Source of the DNA: Modestobacter sp. VKM Ac-2984
Lineage (GTDB): Bacteria; Actinomycetota; Actinomycetes; Mycobacteriales; Geodermatophilaceae
DNA: 64,000 nucleotides
NCBI RefSeq assembly: GCF_026967985.1
Contig: NZ_JAPVBJ010000009.1
Coordinates: 124,001-188,000 of the forward strand
Reading direction: 5' to 3'
This document shows, one piece after another, positions 26,226 through 33,455 of this stretch (position 1 is its first letter; the number at the start of each line of letters is the position of its first letter). Under the pieces are notes generated by a model. The model had not been told where the DNA came from. It ran no database searches and was given only the letters and a program-made list of their open reading frames with translations. A program made the position numbers and the translations under genes.

Positions 26226-27101
26226 TCAGAAGGCCGACGTGCTCAGCCCGGTGGCACCCAGCCAGGCCCGCAGCCAGATCATCAGCGCGTCCCACCAGCC
26301 GGTCAGCAGGAGGATCCCCAGGGCGATCATCAGGCCTCCGCCGATCCGCATGACCACAGGCGCGTGCCGGCGGGCCAGGGCGGACAACGCCAGGGCGCGC
26401 CGGGCGCCGAGGGCGACCAGGACGAAGGGGACGCCCAGCCCCAGGCAGTAGGCGAGGGCGAGGACGGCGCCACGGCCGGCCGAGGCCTGGGTGTAGGCGA
26501 GGGTGTTCACCGCGGCGAGCGTCGGGCCCAGGCAGGGCGTCCACCCGAGGCCGAACACGACGCCGAGGACGGGGGCGCCGGCCAGGCCGGCCGGCGGCCG
26601 GTGGTGGACGCGGCGTTCGCGCATCAGCCAGGGGATCGCGCCGAGGAAGGACAGGCCCATCGCGATCACGACGACGCCGGCGACCCGGGTGAGCACCGGG
26701 GACCACTCGAGCAGCAGCCGGCCCAGGCCGCCGAAGAGGGCGCCGAAGGAGACGAATACCGCGCTGAACCCGGCGATGAACAGGAGGGACCCGGCCAGCA
26801 CCCGGCCACGGCCGGCGGCTGCCGGGGCCGCCGTCGGGGTGGGGATGGCGCCGGCCTCAGCGGAGCAGCCGGCTGACGTCGCACCGGCAGCCCCGCCACC
26901 GGCGACCTGCGGAACTCGGGCGGCACCAGCAGTGACCTGCGAGCCGGCGAGCCCGGCGACGTAGCTGACGTAGCCGGGGATCAGCGGCAGACAGCAGGGC
27001 GAGGCGAAACTGATCAGCCCGACCAGCGCGGCCACGGCGATGGCCACCAGCAGCGGGCCGTCGGTGACGATGCCGGCGAAGGTCGCTGCGAGCTCGCTCA
27101 C
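26226..27101 (-). CDS. CcdA-type cytochrome c biogenesis / thiol-transfer membrane protein
   Basis: The 291-residue protein has six hydrophobic segments with the two functional motifs of CcdA: SFASPCCLPLIPGYVSYVAG near residue 35 and LGWTPCLGPTLAAVNTL near residue 180. These cysteines carry electrons from cytoplasmic thioredoxin to extracytoplasmic thioredoxin-like partners. An Ala/Gly/Pro-rich loop (about 60-95) is inserted after the first helices. GTG at 27101 overlaps the stop of the TlpA-like gene (GTGA), so the two are coupled: CcdA probably re-reduces that TlpA. Confidence 0.88.
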   Translation of the reverse strand: MSELAATFAGIVTDGPLLVAIAVAALVGLISFASPCCLPLIPGYVSYVAGLAGSQVTAGAARVPQVAGGGAAGATSAGCSAEAGAIPTPTAAPAAAGRGRVLAGSLLFIAGFSAVFVSFGALFGGLGRLLLEWSPVLTRVAGVVVIAMGLSFLGAIPWLMRERRVHHRPPAGLAGAPVLGVVFGLGWTPCLGPTLAAVNTLAYTQASAGRGAVLALAYCLGLGVPFVLVALGARRALALSALARRHAPVVMRIGGGLMIALGILLLTGWWDALMIWLRAWLGATGLSTSAF

Positions 27102-27694
27102 GGCTGGTCCTCGGCGAGCAGTCGCTCGACGGCGATCCGCAGGTCCTCGCCGCGGACCTGGCCGGTGTAGACGGCGGCGACCCGGCCGTCGCGGTCGAGC
27201 AGGATGGTGGACGGCACCACGTTGGCCGGGAACCCGCGGAAGGCCATCGCCACCTCACCGCGCGGATCGAACACCGACGGGTAGGCCACCCCCAGCCGCT
27301 CGACGAAGGCGATGGCCAGTTGCCGCTGGTCCTTGACGTCGACGCCGAGGAACTGCGCGCCGCGGTCGGTGACGTCGGCGTGCACGGCCTGGAACTCCGG
27401 GGTCTCCACCCGGCACGGCACGCACCAGGATCCCCAGAAGTTGATCACGACGACGTCCCCGGTCAGCGACGAGGAGTCGAACGCGGTGCCGTCGAGCAGC
27501 TCACCGGAGAAGGCCGGGGCCGGTGCCCGCTGGTCCTCGGCGATGACCGTCGCCGCCGGCGTGGGCTCGGTGAACTCGAACTCGCGGGCGGCGCCGGCGG
27601 TGTCGTCGCCGCCGGTGGCGCAGCCGGCCAGCGCCACTGCGGCGGCGCCACCGGCGGCCAGCAGCAGGGTCCGGCGGCTGAACGGCCGGCTCAT
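27098..27694 (-). CDS. TlpA-like thioredoxin lipoprotein
   Basis: The 198-residue protein has an RR-containing signal sequence (FSRRTLLLAAGGAAAV; possibly Tat) ending in the lipobox LAGC, and a thioredoxin/TlpA domain with VVINFWGSWCVPCRVETPEF (active-site WCVPC) and a cis-Pro in NVVPSTILLDRDG. It acts outside the membrane as a thiol-disulfide reductase, for cytochrome c maturation or copper delivery. It overlaps the CcdA gene by 4 bp. Two copies of the island's dyad lie 74-116 bp upstream. Confidence 0.88.
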   Translation of the reverse strand: MSRPFSRRTLLLAAGGAAAVALAGCATGGDDTAGAAREFEFTEPTPAATVIAEDQRAPAPAFSGELLDGTAFDSSSLTGDVVVINFWGSWCVPCRVETPEFQAVHADVTDRGAQFLGVDVKDQRQLAIAFVERLGVAYPSVFDPRGEVAMAFRGFPANVVPSTILLDRDGRVAAVYTGQVRGEDLRIAVERLLAEDQP

Positions 27695-27767
27695 CGGCGT
27701 GCCGCCGGGGTGGGACGCGACCGGCGGCGGCTGGCTGTGCGACTGAGCTGCTCCCTCTCCACATCGC

Positions 27768-27784
27768 TACTATGACAGCTAGGA
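27768..27784. promoter_or_regulatory. Weak copy of island operator (site 1)
   Basis: TACTAT-N5-CTAGGA keeps ACTA-N7-TAG of the consensus found six times in this island. It lies 74 bp before the TlpA/CcdA operon start and 26 bp from site 2, about 2.5 helical turns. Confidence 0.45.
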
Positions 27785-27793
27785 GCAGCCATC

Positions 27794-27810
27794 TACTATC
27801 GGGTGTAGTG
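27794..27810. promoter_or_regulatory. Island operator (site 2)
   Basis: TACTAT-N5-GTAGTG, an ACTA-N7-TAGT dyad 40 bp before the small membrane protein gene at 27850 and 100 bp from the divergent TlpA gene. The left half (TACTAT) also fits a -10 box. Confidence 0.6.
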
Positions 27811-27849
27811 GCTCCGTCGCGGCGCCGCACGACCCCCGTGGAGGCACCG

Positions 27850-28062
27850 ATGTCGGAGCTGCTGTACCTGCTGGTCCTGCTGGCCTGTCCGGTCGGCATG
27901 GGCGCGATGATGTGGTGGATGAGCCGCAGTCACGGATCGGCGCCGCAGCCGAACGAGGACGACCACGCCGAGCTCGCCGGGCTGCGTGCCGAGGTCGACG
28001 AGCTGCGCGCCGAACGATCGACCACCGACAGCCACCCGGGGCGGGCCGAGCGGAGCCGATGA
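27850..28062 (+). CDS. Small Met-rich membrane protein, 70 residues
   Basis: The protein begins MSELLYLLVLLACPVGMGAM and continues MWWMSRSHG: a single hydrophobic helix with a Cys and four Met residues at its end, then an acidic cytoplasmic tail with a short coiled coil (AELAGLRAEVDELRAE). Short CPxGMGxMMW proteins are frequently found in copper-responsive clusters. GGAGG precedes ATG 27850 by 6 nt. It may bind Cu(I) through Cys/Met; that is inference. Downstream of operator site 2. Confidence 0.65.
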   Translation: MSELLYLLVLLACPVGMGAMMWWMSRSHGSAPQPNEDDHAELAGLRAEVDELRAERSTTDSHPGRAERSR

Positions 28063-28174
28063 GCGCTTCCCTGCGCCGACTCTGATCCTGGCGGGGGCCT
28101 GGCCGCCACCTGTCTGCGCCGCCTGCGGCCCATGCCCGCCGAGGCTGCCGCCGTACTCGGCGGCGGACGACGAC

Positions 28175-28315
28175 ATGACGCGGCAGCTGCACCAGGCGGC
28201 GGTGTTCGGGTCGACCCATCCGCAACTGTGGTCAGCGCTGCCGGTTGCCGTGGGAGTGGCCCTGCTGGCGATCGGGCCGCTGCGGGACCGGCCGCCTGCG
28301 GGGTGCCGGCAGTGA
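28175..28315 (+). CDS. Possible tiny membrane protein, 46 residues
   Basis: A frame from ATG 28175 encodes a protein with one hydrophobic helix (LWSALPVAVGVALLAIGPL). There is no clear ribosome site and no family. It is placed between the small Met-rich protein and the BlaI-type gene and may be chance. Confidence 0.28.
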   Translation: MTRQLHQAAVFGSTHPQLWSALPVAVGVALLAIGPLRDRPPAGCRQ

Positions 28316-28355
28316 TGAGGTGACGCCGGGCCGACCCACAGACAGGGACGTCGTC

Positions 28356-28372
28356 CACTACCACCACTAGTA
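28356..28372. promoter_or_regulatory. Island operator before the repressor gene (site 3)
   Basis: CACTAC-N5-CTAGTA keeps the ACTA-N7-TAGT core. It lies 86 bp before the BlaI-type gene, which suggests autoregulation. Confidence 0.5.
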
Positions 28373-28457
28373 CTGTGTCGGGAAGCTCGCTTCGGCCGGC
28401 GGGTTGGTGTGGCTGACCGGGTCGCCCAGCGGCGCGGTGGAGATGAGGAGGTGGCGG

Positions 28458-28826
28458 GTGCGCCCGTTCGGTGACCTGGAAGCCGTCGTCATGGACGTGC
28501 TGTGGCGACGCGCAGCAGCGACCACCGTCCGTGAGGTGCTCGCCGAGCTGACCCCGTCCCGCCCGCTCGCCTACACCACCGTGATGACGGTCATGGACAA
28601 CCTGCACCGCAAGGGCGCCCTGAGCCGGGAGATGGAAGGGCGGGCCTGGCGGTACCGCGCCACCCGCAGCCGAGCGGAGCACTCCGCGGCGATGCTCCAG
28701 GACGTGCTGAGCGCGGCCGGGGACCGCGACGAGGTGCTCATGCACTTCGTCGCCGACCTCGACGCCGACGCGGTGGCCAGCCTGCGGACCGCGGTCGAAG
28801 CGGCCCGGCAGGCACAGAGCTCGTGA
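28458..28826 (+). CDS. BlaI/MecI/CopY family repressor
   Basis: The 122-residue winged-helix protein starts VRPFGDLEAVVMDVLWRR, followed by TVREVLAEL and the recognition helix LAYTTVMTVMDNLHRKGAL, with EMEGRAWRYRAT as wing. The C-terminal helices form the dimer domain that is cut or released in this family. GTG at 28458 has GAGGAGG 6 nt upstream; an in-frame ATG at 28443 is the alternative. It is co-translated with the M56 protease (GTGA overlap), the typical BlaI-BlaR1-like pair. It is the natural candidate to bind the ACTA-N7-TAGT dyads in this island. Confidence 0.88.
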   Translation: MRPFGDLEAVVMDVLWRRAAATTVREVLAELTPSRPLAYTTVMTVMDNLHRKGALSREMEGRAWRYRATRSRAEHSAAMLQDVLSAAGDRDEVLMHFVADLDADAVASLRTAVEAARQAQSS

Positions 28827-29782
28827 CCACCACCGTCGCACTGCTGGGCTTCGCCACGGCGCTGGTGGTACTGGCGCCACGGGCGATCGGTGCCGGCTGG
28901 GCCGACCGGTCTCCGCGGCTGGCGGTCGCCGCCTGGCAGGCGGCTTCCGCCGGTGTGCTCGCGTCCGTGGTGCTCGCCGGCCTGGCGCTGCTGGTGCCGG
29001 CCGGTGCGGTCGCCGGTGGCCTGGCGTCGATCCTCGATGCCTGCGCGGCGACCATCGCCGCCGTCTACCGCTCCCCCGGGCAGCTGGCCGCGGTGCTCGC
29101 CGGCGTCGTGCTGTCGGGCGGGGTGTCCCTTCGCCTGGGCTGGGTCGCCGCCCGCAGCCGTCTGCGCGACCAGCGGGAGCGGCGCCGCCTGCGCGCGGGA
29201 ATCCTGACCGGTGCTCGCCCCGAGCAGTCGCTGGGGGCGGTGGTGCTGGAGTCCGACCACGCGGCCGCCTTCTGCCTGCCCGGACGGCGGCGCACCGTCG
29301 TGGTGACGACCGCAGCTCTGGACACGTTGTCCGCCGACGAGCTCGCCGCCGTCCTGGCCCACGAGCGGTGCCATCTGCGCGGCCGTCACCACCTGGCCGT
29401 CGGCGCTGCCCGAGTCCTCGACCGGGCGTTCCCGAGGGTGCCCCTCTTCTCCCGGGGCCGTGCGGAGACCGAACGACTGGTCGAACTGCTGGCCGACGAC
29501 GCCGCAGCCCGGCAGGTTAACCGGGTGGAGGTCGCCTCCGCCCTGGTCACCCTCGCCGACATGCGGGCCCCCGCCCCGACACTGGCCGCCGCCCAGGGGG
29601 CCGGCGTGCACCGGGTGACACGGTTGCTCCGGCCGGCCGCCCCCCTCGGCGCCGTACAGCGGATCGTCGCGGCAACGGCGACGGTGCTGGTGGTGGCCGG
29701 GCCGGTCGCGCTGGCCGCTTGGCCGCTGGCCTCCGCGGTTGCCAGCGGGTTGTGCGTCCTGCCCGGAACTGGCTGGGTCTGA
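28823..29782 (+). CDS. M56-family membrane metalloprotease (BlaR1-like)
   Basis: The 319-residue protein has N-terminal transmembrane helices (about residues 4-20, 40-60, 92-108), a cytoplasmic zinc-protease domain with LAHERCHLRGRHH (HExxH motif) and a downstream ELLADDAAAR with the third ligand, and a final hydrophobic helix (about 285-305). It lacks the penicillin-sensing domain of BlaR1. M56 proteins of this short type are thought to inactivate the co-encoded BlaI-type repressor by proteolysis in response to a signal. Confidence 0.85.
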   Translation: MTTTVALLGFATALVVLAPRAIGAGWADRSPRLAVAAWQAASAGVLASVVLAGLALLVPAGAVAGGLASILDACAATIAAVYRSPGQLAAVLAGVVLSGGVSLRLGWVAARSRLRDQRERRRLRAGILTGARPEQSLGAVVLESDHAAAFCLPGRRRTVVVTTAALDTLSADELAAVLAHERCHLRGRHHLAVGAARVLDRAFPRVPLFSRGRAETERLVELLADDAAARQVNRVEVASALVTLADMRAPAPTLAAAQGAGVHRVTRLLRPAAPLGAVQRIVAATATVLVVAGPVALAAWPLASAVASGLCVLPGTGWV

Positions 29783-29803
29783 CCCGCTCGTCGCTGGACG
29801 CAC

Positions 29804-29820
29804 TACTATGGAGAGTAGTA
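29804..29820. promoter_or_regulatory. Island operator (site 4)
   Basis: TACTAT-N5-GTAGTA, ending 28 bp before the ATG at 29849. ACTACT and AGTAGT form perfect 6-bp arms. Confidence 0.65.
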
Positions 29821-29848
29821 ACAATTCGTCCGGTTTCCTGGGGAGCTC

Positions 29849-30742
29849 ATGCGATCGTCCGCACCGTCCACCCGACCCGCCCGCCGTGCCCGGCGGTGGG
29901 GGCTGCCCGGCGCCGCCGCGGCGGGCGCACTCGTCCTCGCCGGCTGCGGCGCGGACCCGGCCGCCGGAGGTGACGGTGAGGCGCGCGCGGACGGCGGCGA
30001 GATCACCCTGGAGCACGTGCACGGCCTCGGCGTCGACCCGGCCGACGACGGCCTGTACGCCGGCACCCACTACGGGGTGGTGCGCATCTCCCCGGACGGG
30101 GAGCTCACCCGCATCGCCGACCGGGTGCAGGACTTCATGGGCTTCACCGTCGTCGGCCCCCAGCACTACCTGGCCAGCGGCCACCCCGGCGCGGGTCAGG
30201 ACGGCCCGGGCGACCTCGGTCTGATCGAGAGCACCGACGGCGGGCAGACCTGGGAGACGCTGTCGCTGGCCGGGGAGGCCGACTTCCACGCCCTGGATGC
30301 CGCCGACGGCTTGGTCTACGGCTACAGCGGCGGCCGGCTGCTGGTCAGCGAGGACGGCATCGAATGGGCCGACCGGGGGGACATGCGGATCGCCGACCTG
30401 GCCGCCGACCCGACCGATCCGCAACGAGTGCTCGCCACCACCGAGGCCGGCCTGGTGGTCAGCGAGGACGCCGGGAGGAACTTCACCGCCGTCGCCGGCG
30501 CCCCGCTGCTCGCGCTGGTCGACATCACGGCCGACGGTGGCACAGCAGCTGGCGTCGCTCCGGACGGGACGGTGTTCGTCAGCACCGACGGCGGGCGGAC
30601 CTGGGAAGAGCGCGGGAGTACCGGTGGCCCGCCGGCGGCGGTGACCGTGGAGGGGGACGAGGTCTACGTGGCCGTCGAGGGCGCAGTCCTGGCCTCCACC
30701 GACGGCGGGGAGACCTTCACCGAGCTGTACCAGGAGTCCTGA
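29849..30742 (+). CDS. F510_1955-family glycosylhydrolase-like lipoprotein (BNR/sortilin-type repeats)
   Basis: The 297-residue protein has a lipoprotein signal (GALVLAGC, Cys about residue 33) and a beta-propeller of repeats with the Asp-box pattern: STDGGQTWETL, SEDGIEWADRG, SEDAGRNFTAV, STDGGRTWEER and STDGGETFTEL. HVHGLGVDPADDGLY at its start is typical of the F510_1955 type, often seen in copper/sco clusters. Despite the family name, hydrolase activity is unproved; it is likely an extracytoplasmic binding propeller. The stop overlaps the next ATG by 1 nt. Confidence 0.82.
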   Translation: MRSSAPSTRPARRARRWGLPGAAAAGALVLAGCGADPAAGGDGEARADGGEITLEHVHGLGVDPADDGLYAGTHYGVVRISPDGELTRIADRVQDFMGFTVVGPQHYLASGHPGAGQDGPGDLGLIESTDGGQTWETLSLAGEADFHALDAADGLVYGYSGGRLLVSEDGIEWADRGDMRIADLAADPTDPQRVLATTEAGLVVSEDAGRNFTAVAGAPLLALVDITADGGTAAGVAPDGTVFVSTDGGRTWEERGSTGGPPAAVTVEGDEVYVAVEGAVLASTDGGETFTELYQES

Positions 30743-31329
30743 TGCGGGTGCGGCTGGTCGGCGGACTGCTGACCGCCGCCCTGCTGGCCGGCTGTGCCAC
30801 CACTGAGCCGAGCGCCACCACGTCGAGGACCGAGCCGGCGCCCGCCGGGGAGGCTCCCCCCGCACCGGCCTGCGAGCACCTGCCCGAGGAGATCGTGCCG
30901 GCTGGCGTGGACGCCCTGCCGCCGCTCACCCTGCCTTGCCTGGGCCCTGGGCCGGACGTGGCGCTGGACCGGCTGACCGGCCGCCCGACCCTGGTCAACC
31001 TGTGGGCGACCTGGTGTGCCCCGTGCCGGGAGGAGATGCCGATGCTGCAGGACGCCCACGCTCGACACGACGAGCAGGTCCGTTTCCTGGGCGTGGACGT
31101 ACAGGACGACCCCGACGCTGCCCGCTGGTTCCTCGACGAGCACGACATCGACTACCCGCACGCCGTCGACGCCGGCGGGGAGCTGCTCCGCGAGCTGGGG
31201 ATGCGCGGCCTGCCGGTGACCCTCGCCCTCGATCCCGACGGCCGCGTCATCGACCGGGTGGTGGGTCAGCTGACGTCCGAGGACCTGCAGCGCCTGATCG
31301 ACGCACTCCTCCGCTCCGGGGGCGCCTGA
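30742..31329 (+). CDS. TlpA-like thioredoxin lipoprotein (second copy)
   Basis: The 195-residue protein has a lipobox LLAGC (Cys 18), a linker with an extra cysteine pair (ACEHLPEEI and LTLPCLG), and a thioredoxin domain with LVNLWATWCAPCREEMPML (active-site WCAPC), GVDVQDDPDAARWF and the cis-Pro loop GLPVTLALDPDG. It should act as an extracytoplasmic thiol-disulfide oxidoreductase, perhaps reducing copper sites on SCO or apocytochromes. It is translationally coupled to the propeller lipoprotein under operator site 4. Confidence 0.87.
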   Translation: MRVRLVGGLLTAALLAGCATTEPSATTSRTEPAPAGEAPPAPACEHLPEEIVPAGVDALPPLTLPCLGPGPDVALDRLTGRPTLVNLWATWCAPCREEMPMLQDAHARHDEQVRFLGVDVQDDPDAARWFLDEHDIDYPHAVDAGGELLRELGMRGLPVTLALDPDGRVIDRVVGQLTSEDLQRLIDALLRSGGA

Positions 31330-31367
31330 GCGGCCTCAGCCCCGCTCGACCGCCGGCGCTCCCGAGA

Positions 31368-31667
31368 TCAGCTGTCGGCACCGGTCCGGGCGGGTGAGTG
31401 GGAGCCGGTGGTCGGCCAGTGGGTGGACCACCGACTGACGCGGAGGTCGGGTCCGAGCCGGCGCGCGGCTCTCCCGCAGGCCCAGCTGTACTGGTCGCAG
31501 TTCTCCTGCTGGTTGAACCGCAGCCGCACCGGCGCGCCGACCTGCACCCGGATGGGGTTCGGGGAGCAGCCGCCCTCCACGGCGATGTCGATGACCGGGT
31601 GCCCGGCCTCGACGTGCCAGTGCGTCGCCTCCCGGGACGCGAAGGAGCACCAGGCCAGCGTGGCCAT
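31368..31667 (-). pseudogene. Decayed cupredoxin-domain gene
   Basis: The minus-strand frame contains VIDIAVEGGCSPNPIRVQVG and APVRLRF, the first strands of a cupredoxin domain like those found alone or fused to copper P-type ATPases. The expected later part with the copper-ligand pattern (FTCxMGM) is missing; after about QENCDQYSW the frame turns into unrelated residues, and another frame gives weak echoes (LPLTR, QLISG). It appears truncated and frame-damaged. No start or ribosome site is convincing. It fits the metal theme of the island. Confidence 0.5.
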
Positions 31668-31709
31668 CAGCTACGGCCACTGCCCCAGCGGGCCCCGTCG
31701 GAGCGGGCG

Positions 31710-31726
31710 TACTATTCCTGATAGTA
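31710..31726. promoter_or_regulatory. Island operator, perfect dyad (site 5)
   Basis: TACTAT-N5-ATAGTA is a perfect 6-bp inverted repeat, 42 bp before the ATG at 31769. It is the best copy of the six and defines the consensus. Confidence 0.7.
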
Positions 31727-31768
31727 GACGAGGACGATCACAACGCAGGTGAGATTGGGGAGCACATC

Positions 31769-32017
31769 ATGGGAAAGTCCCTGCTGGTTGCAGCACTGTT
31801 CACAGGGGTGATCGCCGTTCCCGTCGGGGTGGCCCAGGCCCACTCCGACGACGAGGGCCGAACGCCGGGCGCGCCTGCTGGAATGGCGCAGATGCACGAG
31901 CTCATGGAGCAGGGCAACCCGGGCATGGCGCGGATGCACGAGCTCATGGAGGAAGGCGACCCCGCCATGACGCGGATGTGCGAGCAGATGCACGAGAGCA
32001 CCGCCGATCACGCCTGA
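31769..32017 (+). CDS. Secreted Met/His-rich repeat protein
   Basis: The 82-residue protein has a clear signal peptide (SLLVAALFTGVIAVPVGVAQA, cleavage before HSDDEG) and then three tandem ~14-residue repeats of the form GMAQMHELMEQGNP, GMARMHELMEEGDP and AMTRMCEQMHES. The regularly spaced Met, His and one Cys could bind Cu(I) or Ag(I). The gene sits behind the perfect operator site 5. No named family is recognised; a role as an extracellular copper-binding or chaperone peptide is inferred. Confidence 0.72.
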   Translation: MGKSLLVAALFTGVIAVPVGVAQAHSDDEGRTPGAPAGMAQMHELMEQGNPGMARMHELMEEGDPAMTRMCEQMHESTADHA

Positions 32018-32104
32018 TCGGTCAACCGGCCACAGACAGCGGCTGGCGACAAGGGGTGGGGCGCTCCAGGGGACGCCCTGCCGACTCGAGGGAAGGGGTG
32101 GCCC

Positions 32105-32359
32105 ATGGGTCATGACGGCGGGATGATGGAAGACGGGATGATGGGGATGATGGGCGGCTGGATGCTGCTCTGGATCCTGGTCGGGATCGCCCTGCTGGTG
32201 GTTGCCGTCCTGGCGGCCGTCCGGCTGGTCAGGCACCACACGCCGACCCAGCCGGACGCATCCCCCAGTGCGCAGGAACTGTTGCGCCGTCGCTACGCGG
32301 CGGGCGAGATCCAACGCGAGGAGTACCTCCGCGCGCAGCGCGACCTGTCCGGGGGCTGA
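32105..32359 (+). CDS. SHOCT-domain membrane protein with Met-rich N-terminus
   Basis: The 84-residue protein begins MGHDGGMMEDGMMGMMGGWM (ten Met among the first 23 residues), has one transmembrane helix (LLWILVGIALLVVAVLAAVRL) and a C-terminal SHOCT motif (AQELLRRRYAAGEIQREEYLRAQRDL). Such short Met-rich SHOCT proteins are regular companions of copper-resistance genes. It follows the secreted repeat protein by 88 nt and is likely in the same unit. Confidence 0.8.
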   Translation: MGHDGGMMEDGMMGMMGGWMLLWILVGIALLVVAVLAAVRLVRHHTPTQPDASPSAQELLRRRYAAGEIQREEYLRAQRDLSGG

Positions 32360-32445
32360 CCGCGACCGACCGCCGCAAGTCCGCTCACGTACTGCGCCGT
32401 CCCCGCCACCGCCTCAGCCCCGGAGCCGGGACGGGGCGGTCGGGC

Positions 32446-33180
32446 TCAATCGGTGGCGGCCAGCCGGGCGAGGTCCTCGGCGTACTGGCCCGGCGCGGTT
32501 CCGCCGGTGTAGACCACCGACTGGCCGTCAGGGCCCCAGGCGTACACGGCTCCGGCGTGGTCGACCCCGTAGTCCCCATGACTGTCTCCGCCACCGCCCT
32601 GCTCGTGCTCAGCGGCGTGTTCGCCGCCCTCGTGCGGGTGCACGATCGCTGTCGAGGGGTCGGCCACCTGGGCGCTCTCGGGCAGGTACAGCTCCCGCAG
32701 GGCAGCGGCGGTCGCCTCGTTGCCGCCGATGAGCCCGGTGAACTCCGGGTCGAACCGGTCCAGCCACTCCCGCAGCGCCTCCGGGGTGTCCCGCGCCGGG
32801 TCCTCGGTCACGAACACCACCTGCACCCGGTCGCGGATCCCGGGGTCGAGCATGTCCCGCGCCAGTGCCAGGTCGGCCATCGTGGTCGGGCACAGGTCCG
32901 GGCAGTGGGTGTAGCCGAAGAACAGCAGCGTGATCTCGTCCTCAGGGCGGTCCCCGAGGTCGAACAGCTCCCCGCTGGTGGTGGGCAGCGTCAGATCCGG
33001 ACGGGGCTGGGCCTGCTGCACCAGCGTGCCGTGGAACCCATCGTCGTCCGCGGAGATGCTGGCGCCGCCCGCGGCCGAGGCCTGGGCCGCTCCGGTGGCA
33101 CCCTGACCACATCCGGTCAGCAGCAGGCCGCCGACCAGGATGGCCGAGCCGAGGGCTGCTCGACCTGGGACTGCGCGCAC
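32446..33180 (-). CDS. SCO1/SenC family copper-chaperone lipoprotein
   Basis: The 244-residue protein has a lipobox LLTGC, and a thioredoxin-fold domain with LLFFGYTHCPDLCPTTMADL (CxxxC copper site), VFVTEDPARDTPEALREWL and a C-terminal histidine-rich loop (HPHEGGEHAAEHEQ, HGDYGVDHAG), including the distal His ligand region. SCO proteins deliver Cu to the CuA site of cytochrome oxidase. The insertion of the His/Gly-rich segment is larger than usual. GTG at 33180 follows GGAGG; operator site 6 lies 43 bp upstream. Confidence 0.88.
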   Translation of the reverse strand: MRAVPGRAALGSAILVGGLLLTGCGQGATGAAQASAAGGASISADDDGFHGTLVQQAQPRPDLTLPTTSGELFDLGDRPEDEITLLFFGYTHCPDLCPTTMADLALARDMLDPGIRDRVQVVFVTEDPARDTPEALREWLDRFDPEFTGLIGGNEATAAALRELYLPESAQVADPSTAIVHPHEGGEHAAEHEQGGGGDSHGDYGVDHAGAVYAWGPDGQSVVYTGGTAPGQYAEDLARLAATD

Positions 33181-33222
33181 GAGACCTCCTGAGTTGGCGG
33201 GCCGGCCGGATCGCCATCACTC

Positions 33223-33239
33223 TACTATTGCGTATCGTA
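33223..33239. promoter_or_regulatory. Island operator before SCO gene (site 6)
   Basis: TACTAT-N5-ATCGTA, one mismatch from the perfect dyad, 42 bp before the SCO start on the minus strand. Confidence 0.6.
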
Positions 33240-33455
33240 GGAGACGTTCGCCCCTGGTCGACCGCGTTCGGCGCGGCCGACCCCGGACGTCAGGTCGATG
33301 ACGAGCTCGGGCTGCACGGCCCCAGGGTGCGAGGTGTGCCACCGGACCCAACCGGCGAGAGGTCCAGCTGTCGGCCGGCGGGCAGCAGCGCGCAGCCGTG
33401 GTGTGGCTGCCCCCGGCTCGCCCCGATCAGCCGATGGCCACCCTGCGGACCGGAG

